In this document: positions 12,803 to 26,300 of the stretch, in pieces
Layout: every line of letters begins with the position of its first letter
Position numbering within the stretch: the stretch's first letter is position 1
Assembly (NCBI RefSeq): GCF_910592395.1
Contig: NC_088320.1
Location: 9,922,001 to 9,986,000, forward strand
DNA: 64,000 nucleotides
Source of the DNA: Lineus longissimus
Taxonomy: Eukaryota; Nemertea; Pilidiophora; Heteronemertea; Lineidae
Direction of reading: 5' to 3'
Program-made: the position numbers and the translations under genes
The notes under the pieces: model-generated
Told to the model about the DNA's origin: nothing
Databases searched by the model: none
Seen by the model: only the letters and a program-made list of their open reading frames with translations

Positions 12803-15800
12803 CGCAGAATCACGAAATTGTGGTCTCAGTTTGTCTAATCGAGCACTTCTACTCTGAAAAACCAAAATTAGCGTGATCGGTTGCGAGGAGCGCCATCGCC
12901 GAACGACTTTCATCGCCAGTAGTGTAATATCGCTATCGAATGACGACTTATCATCGCAGAATCTCGAAATTGTGGTCTCAGTTTGTCTAATCGTTCATCT
13001 CGACTCTGTATAACCAAAATTAGCGTGATCGATCACGACGAGCGCCATCACCGACCGACTTTCATCACCAGTAGCGTAATATTGCTAGTCAAATGACAAC
13101 TTCTCATCGCAGAATCTCGAAATTGCTGTCTCAGTTTGGTTCAATCGGTCATCTTGACTCCGTATAACCGAAATTAGCGTGATCGATCACGACGAGCGCC
13201 ATCACCGACCGACTTTCATCGCCAGTAGCGAAATATTGCTAGTCGAATGACAACTTCTCATCGCAGAATCTCAAAATTGCCATCTAAGTTTGTCCAATCG
13301 GTCATCTTGACTCTGTATAACCAAAGTGAGTGTGATCGGTCGCGACGAGCGCCATCGCCGCTGACTTTCATCGCCAGTAGTGTAATATCGCTAGTTGAAT
13401 GACAACTTCTCATCGCAGAATCTCGAAATTGCCGTCTAAGTTTCTCCAATCGGTCATCTTGACTCTGTATAACCAAAGTGAGTGTGATCGGTCGCGACGA
13501 GCGACTTCGCCGACCGACTTTCATCGCCAGTAGTGTAATATCGCTAGTCGAATGACAACTTATCATCGCAGAATCTGGAAATTGCGTTCTCAGTTTGTCC
13601 AATTCGTCATCTCGACTCTGTAAAACCATAATGAGCGTGACTGGTCGCAACGAGCGCCATCGCCAATCGTATTTCATCGCCAGTCGTTTAATATCGCTAT
13701 CAAATGACAACTTATCATCGCAGAATCTCGAAATTGTGGTCTCAGTTGGTCTAATCGGTCATATACTCTGTATAACCAAAATGAGCGTGATCGGTCGCGA
13801 CGAGCGCCATCGCCGACTGACAATGATCGCCAGTAGTCTTATATCGTTGGTCGAATGACAAATTATCATCGCAGAATCTTGAAATTGTGGTCTCAGTTAG
13901 TCGAATCGGTCATCTCGACTCCGTATAACCAAAATGATCGTGATCGGTCGCGACGAGCGGCTTCGCCGACCGACTTTCATCGCCAGTAGTGTAATATCGC
14001 TAGTCGAATGACAACTTATCATCGCAGAATCTGGAAATTGCGTTCGCAGAATCTGACCCTTGCGGTCTCAGTTTGTCCAATCGGTCATCTTGACTCTGTA
14101 TAACCAAAGTGAGCGTGATCAGTCGCGACGAGCGCCATCGCCGCTGACTTTCATCGCCAGTAGTGTAATATCGCTAGTTGAATGACAAATAATATTCTCA
14201 ACGCGGAATCTCGAAATTGCCGTCTAAGTTTGTCCAATCGGTCATCTTGACTCTGTATAACCAATGTGAGCATGATCGGTCGCGACGAGCGCCATCGCCG
14301 CTGACTTTCATCGCCAGTAGTGTAATATTGCTAGTCGAATGACGACTAATCATCGCAGAATCACAAAATTGTGGTCTCAGTTTGTCTAATCAGGCACTTC
14401 TACTCTGAAAAACTAAAATTAGCGTGATCGGTCGCGACGAGCGCCATCGCCGACCGACTTTCATCGCCAGTAGTGTAATATCGCTATCGAATGACAACTT
14501 CTCATCGCAGAATCTCAAAATTGCCGTCTAAGTTTGTCCAATCGGTCATCTTGACTCTGTATAACCAAAGTGAGCGTGATCGATCACGACGAGCGCCGTC
14601 ACCGACCGACTTTCATCGCCAGTAGCAAAATATTGCTAGTCGAATGACAACTTCTCATCGCAGAATCTCAAAATTGCCGTCTAAGTTTGTCAAATCTGTC
14701 ATCTTGACTCTGTATAACCAAAGTGAGCGTGATCGGTCGCGACGACCGCCATCGCCACTGACTTTCATCGCCAGTAGTGTAATATTGCTGGTCGAATGAC
14801 AACTTATCATCGCAGAATCTCGAAATTGTGGTCTCAGTTTGTCCAATCGGTCATCTTGACTCTGTATAACCAAAATAAGCGTGATCAGTCGTGACAAGCG
14901 CCATCGCTCACCGACTGTCATCGCCAGTAGTGTAATATTGCTGGTCGAATGACAACTTATCATCGCAGAATCTCAAAATTGTGGTCTCAGTTTGTCCAAT
15001 CGGTCATCTCGACTCTGTATAACCAAAATTAGCGTGATCGATCACGACGAGCGCCATCACCGACCGACTCTCATCGCCAGTAGCGAAATATTGCTAGTCG
15101 AATGACAACTTCTCATCGCAGAATCTCAAAATTGCCGTCTAAGTTTGTCCAATCGGTCATCTTGACTCTGTATAACCAAAGTGAGCGTGATCGGTCGCGA
15201 CGAGCGCCACCACTCACCGCCCGTCATCGCCAGTAGCGTAATATTGATAGTCGAATGACAACTTCTCATCGCAGAATCTCAAAATTGCCTTTTAAGTTTG
15301 TCCAATCGGTCATCTTGACTCTGTATAACCAAAATGAGTGTGATCGGTCGCGACGAGCGCCATTGCCGCTAACTTTCATCGCCAGTAGTGTAATATTGCT
15401 GGTCGAATGACAACTTATCATCGCAGAATCTCGAAATTGTGGTCTCAGTTTGTCCAATCGGTCATCTTGACTCTGTATAACCAAAATAAGCGTGATCGGT
15501 CGTGACAAGCGCCATCGCTCACCGACTTTCATCGCCAGTAGTGTAATATCGCTAGTTGAATGACAACTTCTCATCGCAGAATCTCGAAATTGCCGTCTAA
15601 GTTTGTCCAATCGGTCATCTTGACTCTGTATAACCAAAGTGAGCGTGATCGGTCGCGACGAGCGCCATCGCCGCTGACTTTCATCACCAGTAGTGTAATA
15701 TTGCTGGTCGAATGACAACTTATCATCGCAGAATCTCGAAATTGTGGTCTCAGTTTGTCCAATCGGTCATCTTGACTCTGTATAACCAAAATAAGCGTGA

Positions 15801-16260
15801 TCGGTCGTGACAAGCGCCATCGCTCACCGACTGTCATCGCCAGTAGCGTAATATTGCTAGTCGAATAACAACTTATCATCGCAGAATCTCGAAATTGCGG
15901 TCTCAGTTTGTCCAATCAGTCATCTTCACCCTGTATAACCATAATAAGCGTGATCGGTCACGACGAGCGCCATCGCCGCTGACTTTCATCGCCAGTAGTG
16001 TAATATTGCTAGTCGAATGACGACTAATCATCGCAGAATCACGAAATTGTGGTCTCAGTTTGTCTAATCAGGCACTTCTACTCTGAAAAACTAAAATTAG
16101 CATGATCGGTCGCGACGAGCGCCATCGCCGACCAACTTTCATCGCCAGTATTGTAATATCGCTATCGAATGACGACTTATCATCACAGAATCTCGAAATT
16201 GTGGTCTCAGTTTGTCTAATCGGTCATCTCGACTCTGTATAACCAAAATGAGCGTGATCG

Positions 16261-19200
16261 GTCGCGACGAGCGCCATCGCCGATCGCCAGTAGTGTAATA
16301 TCCCTAGTCGAATGACAACTTCTCATCGCAGAATCTGGAACTTGCGGTCTCAATTTGTCCAATCAGTCATCTTCACCCTGTATAACCAAAATGAGCGTGA
16401 TCGGTCGCGACGAGCGCCATCGCCGCTGACTTTCATTGCCAGTAGTGTAATATCGCTAGTCGAATGACAACTAATCATCGCAGAATCTTGAAATTGTGGT
16501 CTCAGTTTGTCTAATCGGGCACTTCTACTCTAAAAAACCAAAATTAGGGTGATCAGTCGCAACGTGCGCCATCGCCGACCGACTTTCATCGCCAGTAGTG
16601 TTATATCGCTAGTCGAATGACAACTTCTCATCGCAGAATCTGGAACTTGCGGTCTCAGTTTTTCCAATCGGTCATCTTCACTCTGTATAACCAAAATGAG
16701 CGTGATCGGTCGCGACGAGCGTCATCGCCGACCGACTTTCATCGCCAGTAGTGTAATATCGCTAGTCGAATGACAACTTCTCATCGCAGAATCTGGAACT
16801 TGCGGTCTCAGTTTTTCCAATCGGTCATCTTGACTCTGTATAACCAAAATGAGCGTGATCGGTCACGACAAGCGCCATCGCTCACCGACCGTCATCGCCA
16901 GTAGCATAATATTACTAGTCGAATGACAACTTCTCATCGCAGAATCTCAAAATTGCCTTTTAAGTTTGTCCAATCGGTCATCTTGACTCTGTATAACCAA
17001 AATGATCGTGATCGGTCGCGACGAGCGCCATCGCCGACTGACTTTCATCGCCAGTAGTGTAATATTGCTAGTCGAATGACAACTTAACATCGCAGAATCT
17101 CAAAATTGTGGTCTCAGTTTGTCCAATCAGTCATCTTCACTCTGTATAACCAAAATAAGCGTGATCGGTCGTGACAAGCGCCATCGCTCACCGACTGTCA
17201 TCGCCAGTACCGTAATATTGCTAGTCGAATAACAACTTCTCATCGCAGAATCTCGAAATTGCCGTCTAAGTTTGTCCAATCGGTCATCTTGACTCTGTAT
17301 AACCAAAATGAGCGTGATCGGTCGCGACGAGCGCCATCGCCGCTGACTCTCATTGCAAGTAGTGTAATATCGCTAGTCGAATGACGAATAATCATCATAG
17401 AATCACGAAATTGTGGTCTCAGTTTGTCTAATCGGGCACTTCTACTCTGAAAAACCAAAATTAGCGTGATCGGTCGCGACGAGCGCCATCGCCGACCGAC
17501 TTTCATCGCCAGTAGTGTAATATCGCTAGTCGAATGACAACTTCTCATCGCAGAATCTGGAACTTGCGGTCTCAGTTTTTCCAATCGGTCATCTTGACTC
17601 TGTATAACCAAAATGAGCGTGATCGGTCACGACGAGCGTCATCGCTGACCGACTTTCATCGCCAGTAGTGTAATATCGCTAGTCGAATGACAACTTCTCA
17701 TCGCAGAATCTGGAACTTGCGGTCTCAGTTTTTCCAATCGGTCATCTTGACTCTGTATAACCAAAATGAGCGTGATCGGTCGCGACAAGCGCCATCGCTC
17801 ACCGACCGTCATCGCCAGTAGCGTAATATTACTAGTCGAATGACAACTTCTATTGCAGAATCTCAAAATTGCCTTTTAAGTTTGTCCAATCGGTCATCTT
17901 GACTCTGTATAACCAAAATGAGGGTGATCGGTCGCGACAAGCGCCATCGCTCACCGACTGTCATCGCCAGTAGCGTAATATTGCTAGTTGAATAACAACT
18001 TCTCATCGCAGATCCTCGAAATTGCCGTCTAAGTTTGTCCAATCGGTCATCTTGACTCTGTATAACCAAAATGAGCGTGATCGGTCGCGACGAGCGTCAT
18101 CGCCGACCGACTTTCATCGCCAGTAGTGTAATATCGCTAGTCGAATGACAACTTCTCATCGCAGAATCTGGAACTTGCGGTCTCAGTTTTTCCAATCGGT
18201 CATCTTGACTCTGTATAACCAAAATGAGCGTGATCGGTAGCGACGAGCGTCATCGCCGACCGACTTTCATCGCCAGTAGTGTAATATCGCTAGTCGAATG
18301 ACAACTTCTCATTGCAGAATCTGGAACTTCGGTCTCAGTTTTTCCAATCGGTCATCTTGATACCTGTATAACCAAAATGAGCGTGATCGGTCGCAACAAG
18401 CGCCATCGCTCACCGACCGTCATCGCCAGTAGCGTAATATTACTAGTCGAATGACAACTTCTCATCGCAGAATCTCAAAATTGCCTTTTAAGTTTGTCCA
18501 ATCGGTCATCTTGACTCTGTATAACCAAAATGAGCGTGATCGGTCGCGACGAGCGCCATCGCCGACTGACTTTCATCGCCAGTAGTGTAATATTGCTAGT
18601 CGAATGACAACTTAACATCGCAGAATCTCAAAATTGTGGTCTCAGTTTGTCCAATCAGTCATCTTCACTCTGTATAACCAAAATAAGCGTGATCGGTCGT
18701 GACAAGCGCCATCGCTCACCGACTGTCATCGCCAGTAGCGTAATATTGCTAGTCGAATAACAACTTAACATCGCAGAATCTCAAAATTGTGGTCTCAGTT
18801 TGTCCAATCGGTCATCTTGACTCTGTATAACCAAAATGTGCGTGATCGGTCGCGACGAGCGCCATCGCCGCTGACTTTCATTGCAAGTAGTGTAATATCG
18901 CTACTAGAATGACGAATAATCATCACAGAATCACGAAATTGTGGTCTCAGTTTGTCTAATCGGGCACTTCTACTCTGAAAAACCAAAATGAGCGTGATCG
19001 GTCGCGACGAGCGTCATCGCCGACCGACTTTCATCGCCAGTAGTGTAATATCGCTAGTCAAATGACAACTTCTCATCGCAGAATCTGGAACTTGCGGTCT
19101 CAGTTTTTCCAATCGGTCATCTTGACTCTGTATAACCAAAATGAGAGTGATCGGTCGCGACAAGCGCCATCGCTCACCGACCGTCATCGCCAGTAGCGTA

Positions 19201-22200
19201 ATATTACTAGTCGAATGACAACTTCTCATCGCGAATCACAAAATTGCCTTTTAAGTTTGTCCAATCGGTCATCTTGACTCTGTATAACCAAAATGAGCGT
19301 GATCGGTCGCGACGAGCGCCATCGCGGACTGACTTTCATCGCCAGTAGTGTAATATTGCTAGTCGAATGACAACTTAACATCGCAGAATCTCAAAATTGT
19401 GGTCTCAGTTTGTCCAATCAGTCATCTTCACTCTGTATAACCAAAATAAGCGTGATCTGTCGTGACACGCACCATCGCTCACCGACTGTCATCGCCAGTA
19501 GCGTAATATTGCTAGTCGAATAACAACTTCTCATCGCAGAATCTCGAAATTGCCGTCTAAGTTTGTCCAATCGGTCATCTTGACTCTGTATAACCAAAAT
19601 GTGCGTGATCGGTCCCGAAGAGCGCCATCGCCGCTGACTTTCATTGCAAGTAGTGTAATATCGCTAGTCGAATGACGAATAATCATCACAGAATCACGAA
19701 ATTGTGGTCTCAGTTTGTCTAATCGGGCACTTCTACTCTGAAAAACCAAAATTAGCGTGATCGGTCGCGACGAGCGCCATTGCCGACCGACTTTCATCGC
19801 CAGTAGTGTAATATCGCTATCGAATGACGATTTATCATCGCAGAATCTCGAAATTGTGGTCTCAGTTTGTCTAATCGGTCATCTCGACTCTGTATAACCA
19901 AAATTAGCGTGATCGATCACGACGAGCGCCATCACCGACCGACTTTCATCACCAGTAGCGTAATATTGCTAGTCGAATGACAACTTCTCATCGCAGAATC
20001 TCGAAATTGCTGTCTCAGTTTGGTTCAATCGGTCATCTTGACTCCGTATAACCAAAATTAGCGTGATCGATCACGAGGAGCACCATCACCGACCGACTTT
20101 CATCGCCAGTAGCGTAATATTGCTAGTCGAATGACAACTTCTCATCGCAGAATCTCGAAATTGCCGTCTAAGTTTGTCCAATCGGTCATCTTGACTCTGT
20201 ATAACCAAAGTGAGCGTGATCGGTCGCGACGAGCGCCATCGCCGCTGACTTTCATCGCCAGTAGTGTAATATTGCTAGTCGAATGACAACTTATCATCGC
20301 AGAATCTCGAAACTGCGGTCTCAGTTTTTCCAATCGGTCATCTCGACTCTGTATAACCAAAATGAGCGTGATCGGTCGCGACGAGCGTCATCGCCGACCG
20401 ACTTTCATCGCCAGTAGTGTAATATCGCTAGTCTAATGACAACTTCTCATCGCAGAATCTGGAACTTGCGGTCTCAGTTTTTCCAATCGGTCATCTTGAC
20501 CCTGTATATCCAAAATGAGCGTGATCGGTCGCGACAAGCGCCATCGCTCACCGACCGTCATCGCCAGTAGCGTAATATTACTAGTCGAATGACAACTTCT
20601 CATCGCAGAATCTCAAAATTGCCTTTTAAGTTTGTCCAATCGGTCATCTTGACTCTGTATAACCAAAATGAGCGTGATCGGTCGCGAGGAGCGCCATCGC
20701 CGACTGACTTTCATCGCCAGTAGTGTAATATTGCTAGTCGAATGACAACTTAACATCGCAGAATCTCAAAATTGTGGTCTCAGTTTGTCCAATCAGTCAT
20801 CTTCACTCTGTATAACCAAAATAAGCGTGATCGGTCGTGACAAGCGCCATCGCTCACCGACTGTCATCGCCAGTAGCGTAATATTGCTAGTCGAATAACA
20901 ACTTCTCATCGCAGAATCTCGAAATTGCCGTCTAAGTTTGTCCAATCGGTCATCTTGACTCTGTATAACCAAAATGAGCGTGATCGGTCGCGACGAGCGC
21001 CATCGCCGCTGACTTTCATTGCAAGTAGCGTAATATCGCTAGTCGAATGACGAATAATCATCACAGAATCACGAAATTGTGGTCTCAGTTTGTCTAATCG
21101 GGCACTTCTACTCTGAAAAACCAAAATTAGCGTGATCGGTCGCGACGAGCGCCATCGCCGACCGACTTTCATCGCCAGTAGTGTAATATCGCTAGTCGAA
21201 TGACAACTTCTCATCGCAGAATCTGGAACTTGCGGTCTCAGTTTTTCCAATCGGTCATCTTGACTCTGTATAACCAAAATGAGCGTGATCGGTCGCGACG
21301 AGCGTCATCGCCGACCGACTTTCATAGCCAGTAGTGTAATATCGCTAGTCGAATGACAACTTCTCATCGCAGAATCTGGAACTTGCGGTCTCAGTTTTTC
21401 CAATCGGTCATCTTGACTCTGTATAACCAAAATGAGCGTGATCGGTCGCAACAAGCGCCATCGCTCACCGACCGTCATCGCCAGTAGCGTAATATTACTA
21501 GTCGAATGACAACTTCTCATCGCAGAATCTCAAAATTGCCTTTTAAGTTTTTCCAATCGGTCATCTTGACTCTGTATAACCAAAATGAGCGTGATCGGTC
21601 GCGACGAGCGTCATCGCCGACCGACTTTCATCGCCAGTAGTGTAATATCGCTAGTCGAATGACAACTTCTCATCGCAGAATCTGGAACTTGCGGTCTCAG
21701 TTTTTCCAATCGGTCATCTTGACCCTGTATATCCAAAATGAGCGTGATCGGTCGCGACAAGCGCCATCGCTCACCGACCGTCATCGCCAGTAGCGTAATA
21801 TTACTAGTCGAATGACAACTTCTCATCGCAGAATCTTAAAATTGCCTTTTAAGTTTGTCCAATCGGTCATCTTGACTCTGTATAACCAAAATGAGCGTGA
21901 TCGGTCGCGAGGAGCGCCATCGCCGACTGACTTTCATCGCCAGTAGTGTAATATTGCTAGTCGAATGACAACTTAACATCGCAGAATCTCAAAATTGTGG
22001 TCTCAGTTTGTCCAATCAGTCATCTTCACTCTGTATAACCAAAATAAGCGTGATCGGTCGTGACAAGCGCCATCGCTCACCGACTGTCATCGCCAGTAGC
22101 GTAATATTGCTAGTCGAATAACAACTTCTCATCGCAGAATCTCGAAATTGCCGTCTAAGTTTGTCCAATCGGTCATCTTGACTCTCTATAACCAAAATGA

Positions 22201-23309
22201 GCGTGATCGGTCGCGACGAGCGCCATCGCCGCTGACTTTCATTGCAAGTAGCGTAATATCGCTAGTCGAATGACGAATAATCATCACAGAATCACGAAAT
22301 TGTGGTCTCAGTTTGTCTAATCGGGCACTTCTACTCTGAAAAACCAAAATTAGCGTGATCGGTCGCGACGAGCGCCATCGCCGACCGTCTTTCATAGCCA
22401 GTAGTGTAATATCGCTAGTCGAATGACAACTTCTCATCGCAGAATCTGGAACTTGCGGTCTCAGTTTTTCCAATCGGTCATCTTGACTCTGTATAACCAA
22501 AATGAGCGTGATCGGTCGCGACGAGCGTCATCGCCGACCGACTTTCATAGCCAGTAGTGTAATATCGCTAGTCGAATGACAACTTCTCATCGCAGAATCT
22601 GGAACTTGCGGTCTCAGTTTTTCCAATCGGTCATCTTGACTCTGTATAACCAAAATGAGCGTGATCGGTCGCAACAAGCGCCATCGCTCACCGACCGTCA
22701 TCGCCAGTAGCGTAATATTACTAGTCGAATGACAACTTCTCATCGCAGAATCTCAAAATTGCCTTTTAAGTTTGTCCAATCGGTCATCTTGACTCTGTAT
22801 AACCAAAATGAGCGTGATCGGTCGCGACGAGCGCCATCGCCGACTGACTTTCATCGCCAGTAGTGTAATATTGCTAGTCGAATGACAACTTAACATCGCA
22901 GAATCTCAAAATTATGGTCTCAGTTTGTCCAATCAGTCATCGTCACTCTGTATAACCAAAATAAGCGTGATCGGTCGTGACAAGCGCCATCGCTCACCGA
23001 ATGTCATCGCCAGTAGCGTAATATTGCTAGTCGAATAACAACTTCTCATCGCAGAATCTCGAAATTGCCGTCTAAGTTTGTCCAATCGGTCATCTTGACT
23101 CTGTATAACCAAAATGAGCGTGATCGGTCGCGACGAGCGCCATCGCCGCTGACTTTCATTGCCAGTAGTGTAATATCGCTAGTCGAATGACGAATAATCA
23201 TCACAGAATCACTAAATTGTGGTCTCAGTTTGTCTAATCGGGCACTTCTACTCTGAAAAACCAAAATTAGCGTGATCGGTCGCGACGAGCGCCATCGCCG
23301 ACCGACTTT
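16261..23309. repeat. Irregular core-HOR region (start of the a1/a2 domain)
   Basis: The first 'tctggaacttgcgg' that I see in the window is near 16333; from here a1/a2 monomers dominate. Type e monomers occur near 16527, 17435, 18961, 19726, 21100, 22324 and 23241. Several spacings are close to 764, 917, 1224 or 1529 bp, that is 5, 6, 8 or 10 monomers. A short g segment interrupts near 19800-20160. A b-to-a hybrid near 21540-21560 produced a 306-bp repeat of a1-a2 (21305 and 21611). Confidence 0.82.
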
Positions 23310-26300
23310 AATCGCCAGTAGTGTAATATCGCTAGTCGAATGACAACTTATCATCGCAGAATCTGGAAATTGCGTTCTCAGTTTGTCCAATTCGTCATCT
23401 CGACTCTGTAAAACCATAGTGAGCGTGACTGGTCGCAATGAGCGCCATCGCCAATCGTCTTTCATCGCCAGTCGTTTAATATCGCTATCAAATGACAACT
23501 TATCATCGCAGAATCTCGAAATTGTGGTCTCAGTTGGTCTAATCGGTCATCTCATCTCTGTATAACCAAAATGATCGTGATCGGTCGCGACGAGCGTCAT
23601 CGCCGACCGACTTTCATCGCCAGTAGTGTAATATCGCTAGTCGAATGACAACTTCTCATCGCAGAATCTGGAACTTGCGGTCTCAGTTTTTCCAATCGGT
23701 CATCTTGACTCTGTATAACCAAAATGAGCGTGATCGGTCGCGACGAGCGTCATCGCCGACCGACTTTCATCGCCAGTAGTGTAATATCGCTAGTCGAATG
23801 ACAACTTCTCATCGCAGAATCTGGAACTTGCGGTCTCAGTTTTTCCAATCGGTCATCTTGACTCTGTATAACCAAAATGAGCGTGATCGGTCGAGACAAG
23901 CGCCATCGCTCACCGACCGTCATCGCCAGTAGCGTAATATTACTAGTCGAATGACAACTTCTCATCGCAGAATCTCAAAATTGCCTTTTAAGTTTGTCCA
24001 ATCGGTCATCTTGACTCTGTATAACCAAAATGAGCGTGATCGGTCGCGACGAGCGCCATCGCCGACTGACTTTCATCGCCAGTAGTGTAATATTGCTAGT
24101 CGAATGACAACTTAACATCGCAGAATATCAAAATTGTGGTCTCAGTTTGTCCAATCAGTCATCTTCACTCTGTATAACCAAAATAAGCGTGATCCGTCGT
24201 GACAAGCACCATCGCTCACCGACTGTCATTGCCAGTAGCGTAATATTGCTAGTCGAATAACAACTTCTCATCGCAGAATCTCGAAATTGCCGTCTAAGTT
24301 TGTCCAATCGGTCATCTTGACTCTGTATAACCAAATTGTGCGTGATCGGTCGCGACGAGCGCCATCGCCGCTGACTTTCATTGCAAGTAGTGTAATATCG
24401 CTAGTCGAATGACGAATAATCATCACAGAATCACGAAATTGTGGTCTCAGTTTGTCTAATCGGGCACTTCTACTCTGAAAAACCAAAATTAGCGTGATCG
24501 GTCGCGACGAGCGCCATCGCCGACCGACTTTCATCGCCAGTAGTGTAATATCGCTAGTCGAATGACAACTTCTCATCGCAGAATCTGGAACTTGCGGTCT
24601 CAGTTTTTCCAATCGGTCATCTTGACTCTGTATAACCAAAATGAGCGTGATCGGTCGCGACGAGCGTCATCGCCGACCGACTTTCATCGCCAGTAGTGTA
24701 ATATCGCTAGTCGAATGACAACTTCTCATCGCAGAATCTGGAACTTGCGGGTCTCAGTTTTTCCGGTCATCTTGACTCTGTATAACCAAAATGAGCGTGA
24801 TTGGTCGCGACAAGCGCCAATCGCTCACCGACCGTCATCGCCAGTAGCGTAATATTACTAGTCGAATGACAACTTCTCATCGCAGAATCTCAAAATTGCC
24901 TTTTAAGTTTGTCCAAATCGGTCATCTTGTCTCTGTATAACCAAAATGAGCGTGATCGGTCGCGACGAGCGCCATCGCCGACTGACTTTCATCGCCAGTA
25001 GTGTAATATTGCTAGTCGAATGACAACTTAACATCGCAGAATCTCAAAATTGTGGTCTCAGTTTGTCCAATCAGTCATCTTCACTCTGTATAACCAAAAT
25101 AAGCGTGATCGGTCGTGACAAGCGCCATCGCTCACCGACTGTCATCGCCAGGTAGCGTAATATTGCTAGTCGAATAACAACTTCTCATCGCAGAATCTCG
25201 AAATTGCCGTCTAAGTTTGTCCAATCGGTCATCTTGACTCTGTATAACCAAAATAAGCGTGATCGCTCGTGACAAGCACCATCGCTCACCGACTGTCATC
25301 GCCAGTAGCGTAATATTGCTAGTCGAATAACAACTTCTCATCGCAGAATCTCGAAAATTGCCGTCTAAGTTTGACCAATCGGTCATCTCGACTCTGTATA
25401 ACCAAAATGAGCGTGATCGGTCGCGACGAGCGCCATTGCCGACCGACTTTCATCGCCAGTAGTGTAATATCGCTATCGAATGACGACTTATCATCGCAGA
25501 ATCTCGAAATTGTGGTCTCAGTTTGTCTAATCGGTCATCTCGACTCTGTATAACCAAAATTAGCGTGATCGATCACGACGAGCGCCATCACCGACCGACT
25601 TTCATCACCAGAAGCGTTATATTGCTAGTCGAATGACAACTTCTCATCGCAGAATCTCGAAATTGCTGTCTCAGTTTGGTTCAATCGGTCATCTTGACTC
25701 CGTATAACCAAAATTAGCGTGATCGATCACGAGGAGCACCATCACCGACCGACTTTCATCGCCAGTAGCGTAATATTGCTAGTCGAATGACAACTTCTCA
25801 TCGCAGAATCTCGAAATTGCCGTCTAAGTTTGTCCAATCGGTCATCTCGACTCTGTATAACCAAAATGAGCGTGATCGGTCGCGACGAGCGCCATTGCCG
25901 ACCGACTTTCATCGCCAGTAGTGTAATATCGCTATCGAATGACGACTTATCATCGCAGAATCTCGAAATTGTGGTCTCAGTTTGTCTAATCGGTCTTCTC
26001 GACTCTGTATAACCAAAATTAGCGTGATCGATCACGACGAGCGCCATCACCGACCGACTTTCATCACCAGTAGCGTAATATTGCTAGTCGAATGACAACC
26101 TCTCATCGCAGAATCTCGAAATTGCTGTCTCAGTTTGGTTCAATCGGTCATCTTGACTCCGTATAACCAAAATTAGCGTGATCGATCACGACGAGCACCA
26201 TCACCGACCGACTTTCATCGCCAGTAGCGTAATATTGCTAGTCGAATGACAACTTCTCATCGCAGAATCTCGAAATTGCCGTCTAAGTTTGTCCAATTGG

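Larger units (their letters stand above)
9701..16260. repeat. Degenerate transition zone of the left domain
   Basis: Monomers here are the least regular in the window. Many have the 'accaaagtgagcgtg' and 'cgccgctgac' combination, with scattered g, i, h, f and j relatives. Two partial duplications are recognisable: 10345-10845 with 12046-12546 (offset ~1701) and 11280-11988 with 12797-13503 (offset ~1518). Several indel-bearing monomers occur only here. All of it is satellite sequence. Confidence 0.8.

Noticed and set aside
17410-17440. CENP-B box in type e monomers ('taatcggg' resembles the 3' half)
   Set aside because: Compared with the mammalian 17-bp box (core TTCG, A, CGGG), only the CGGG and A positions plus one T fit; the TTCG half is missing. 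No other monomer type fits better.
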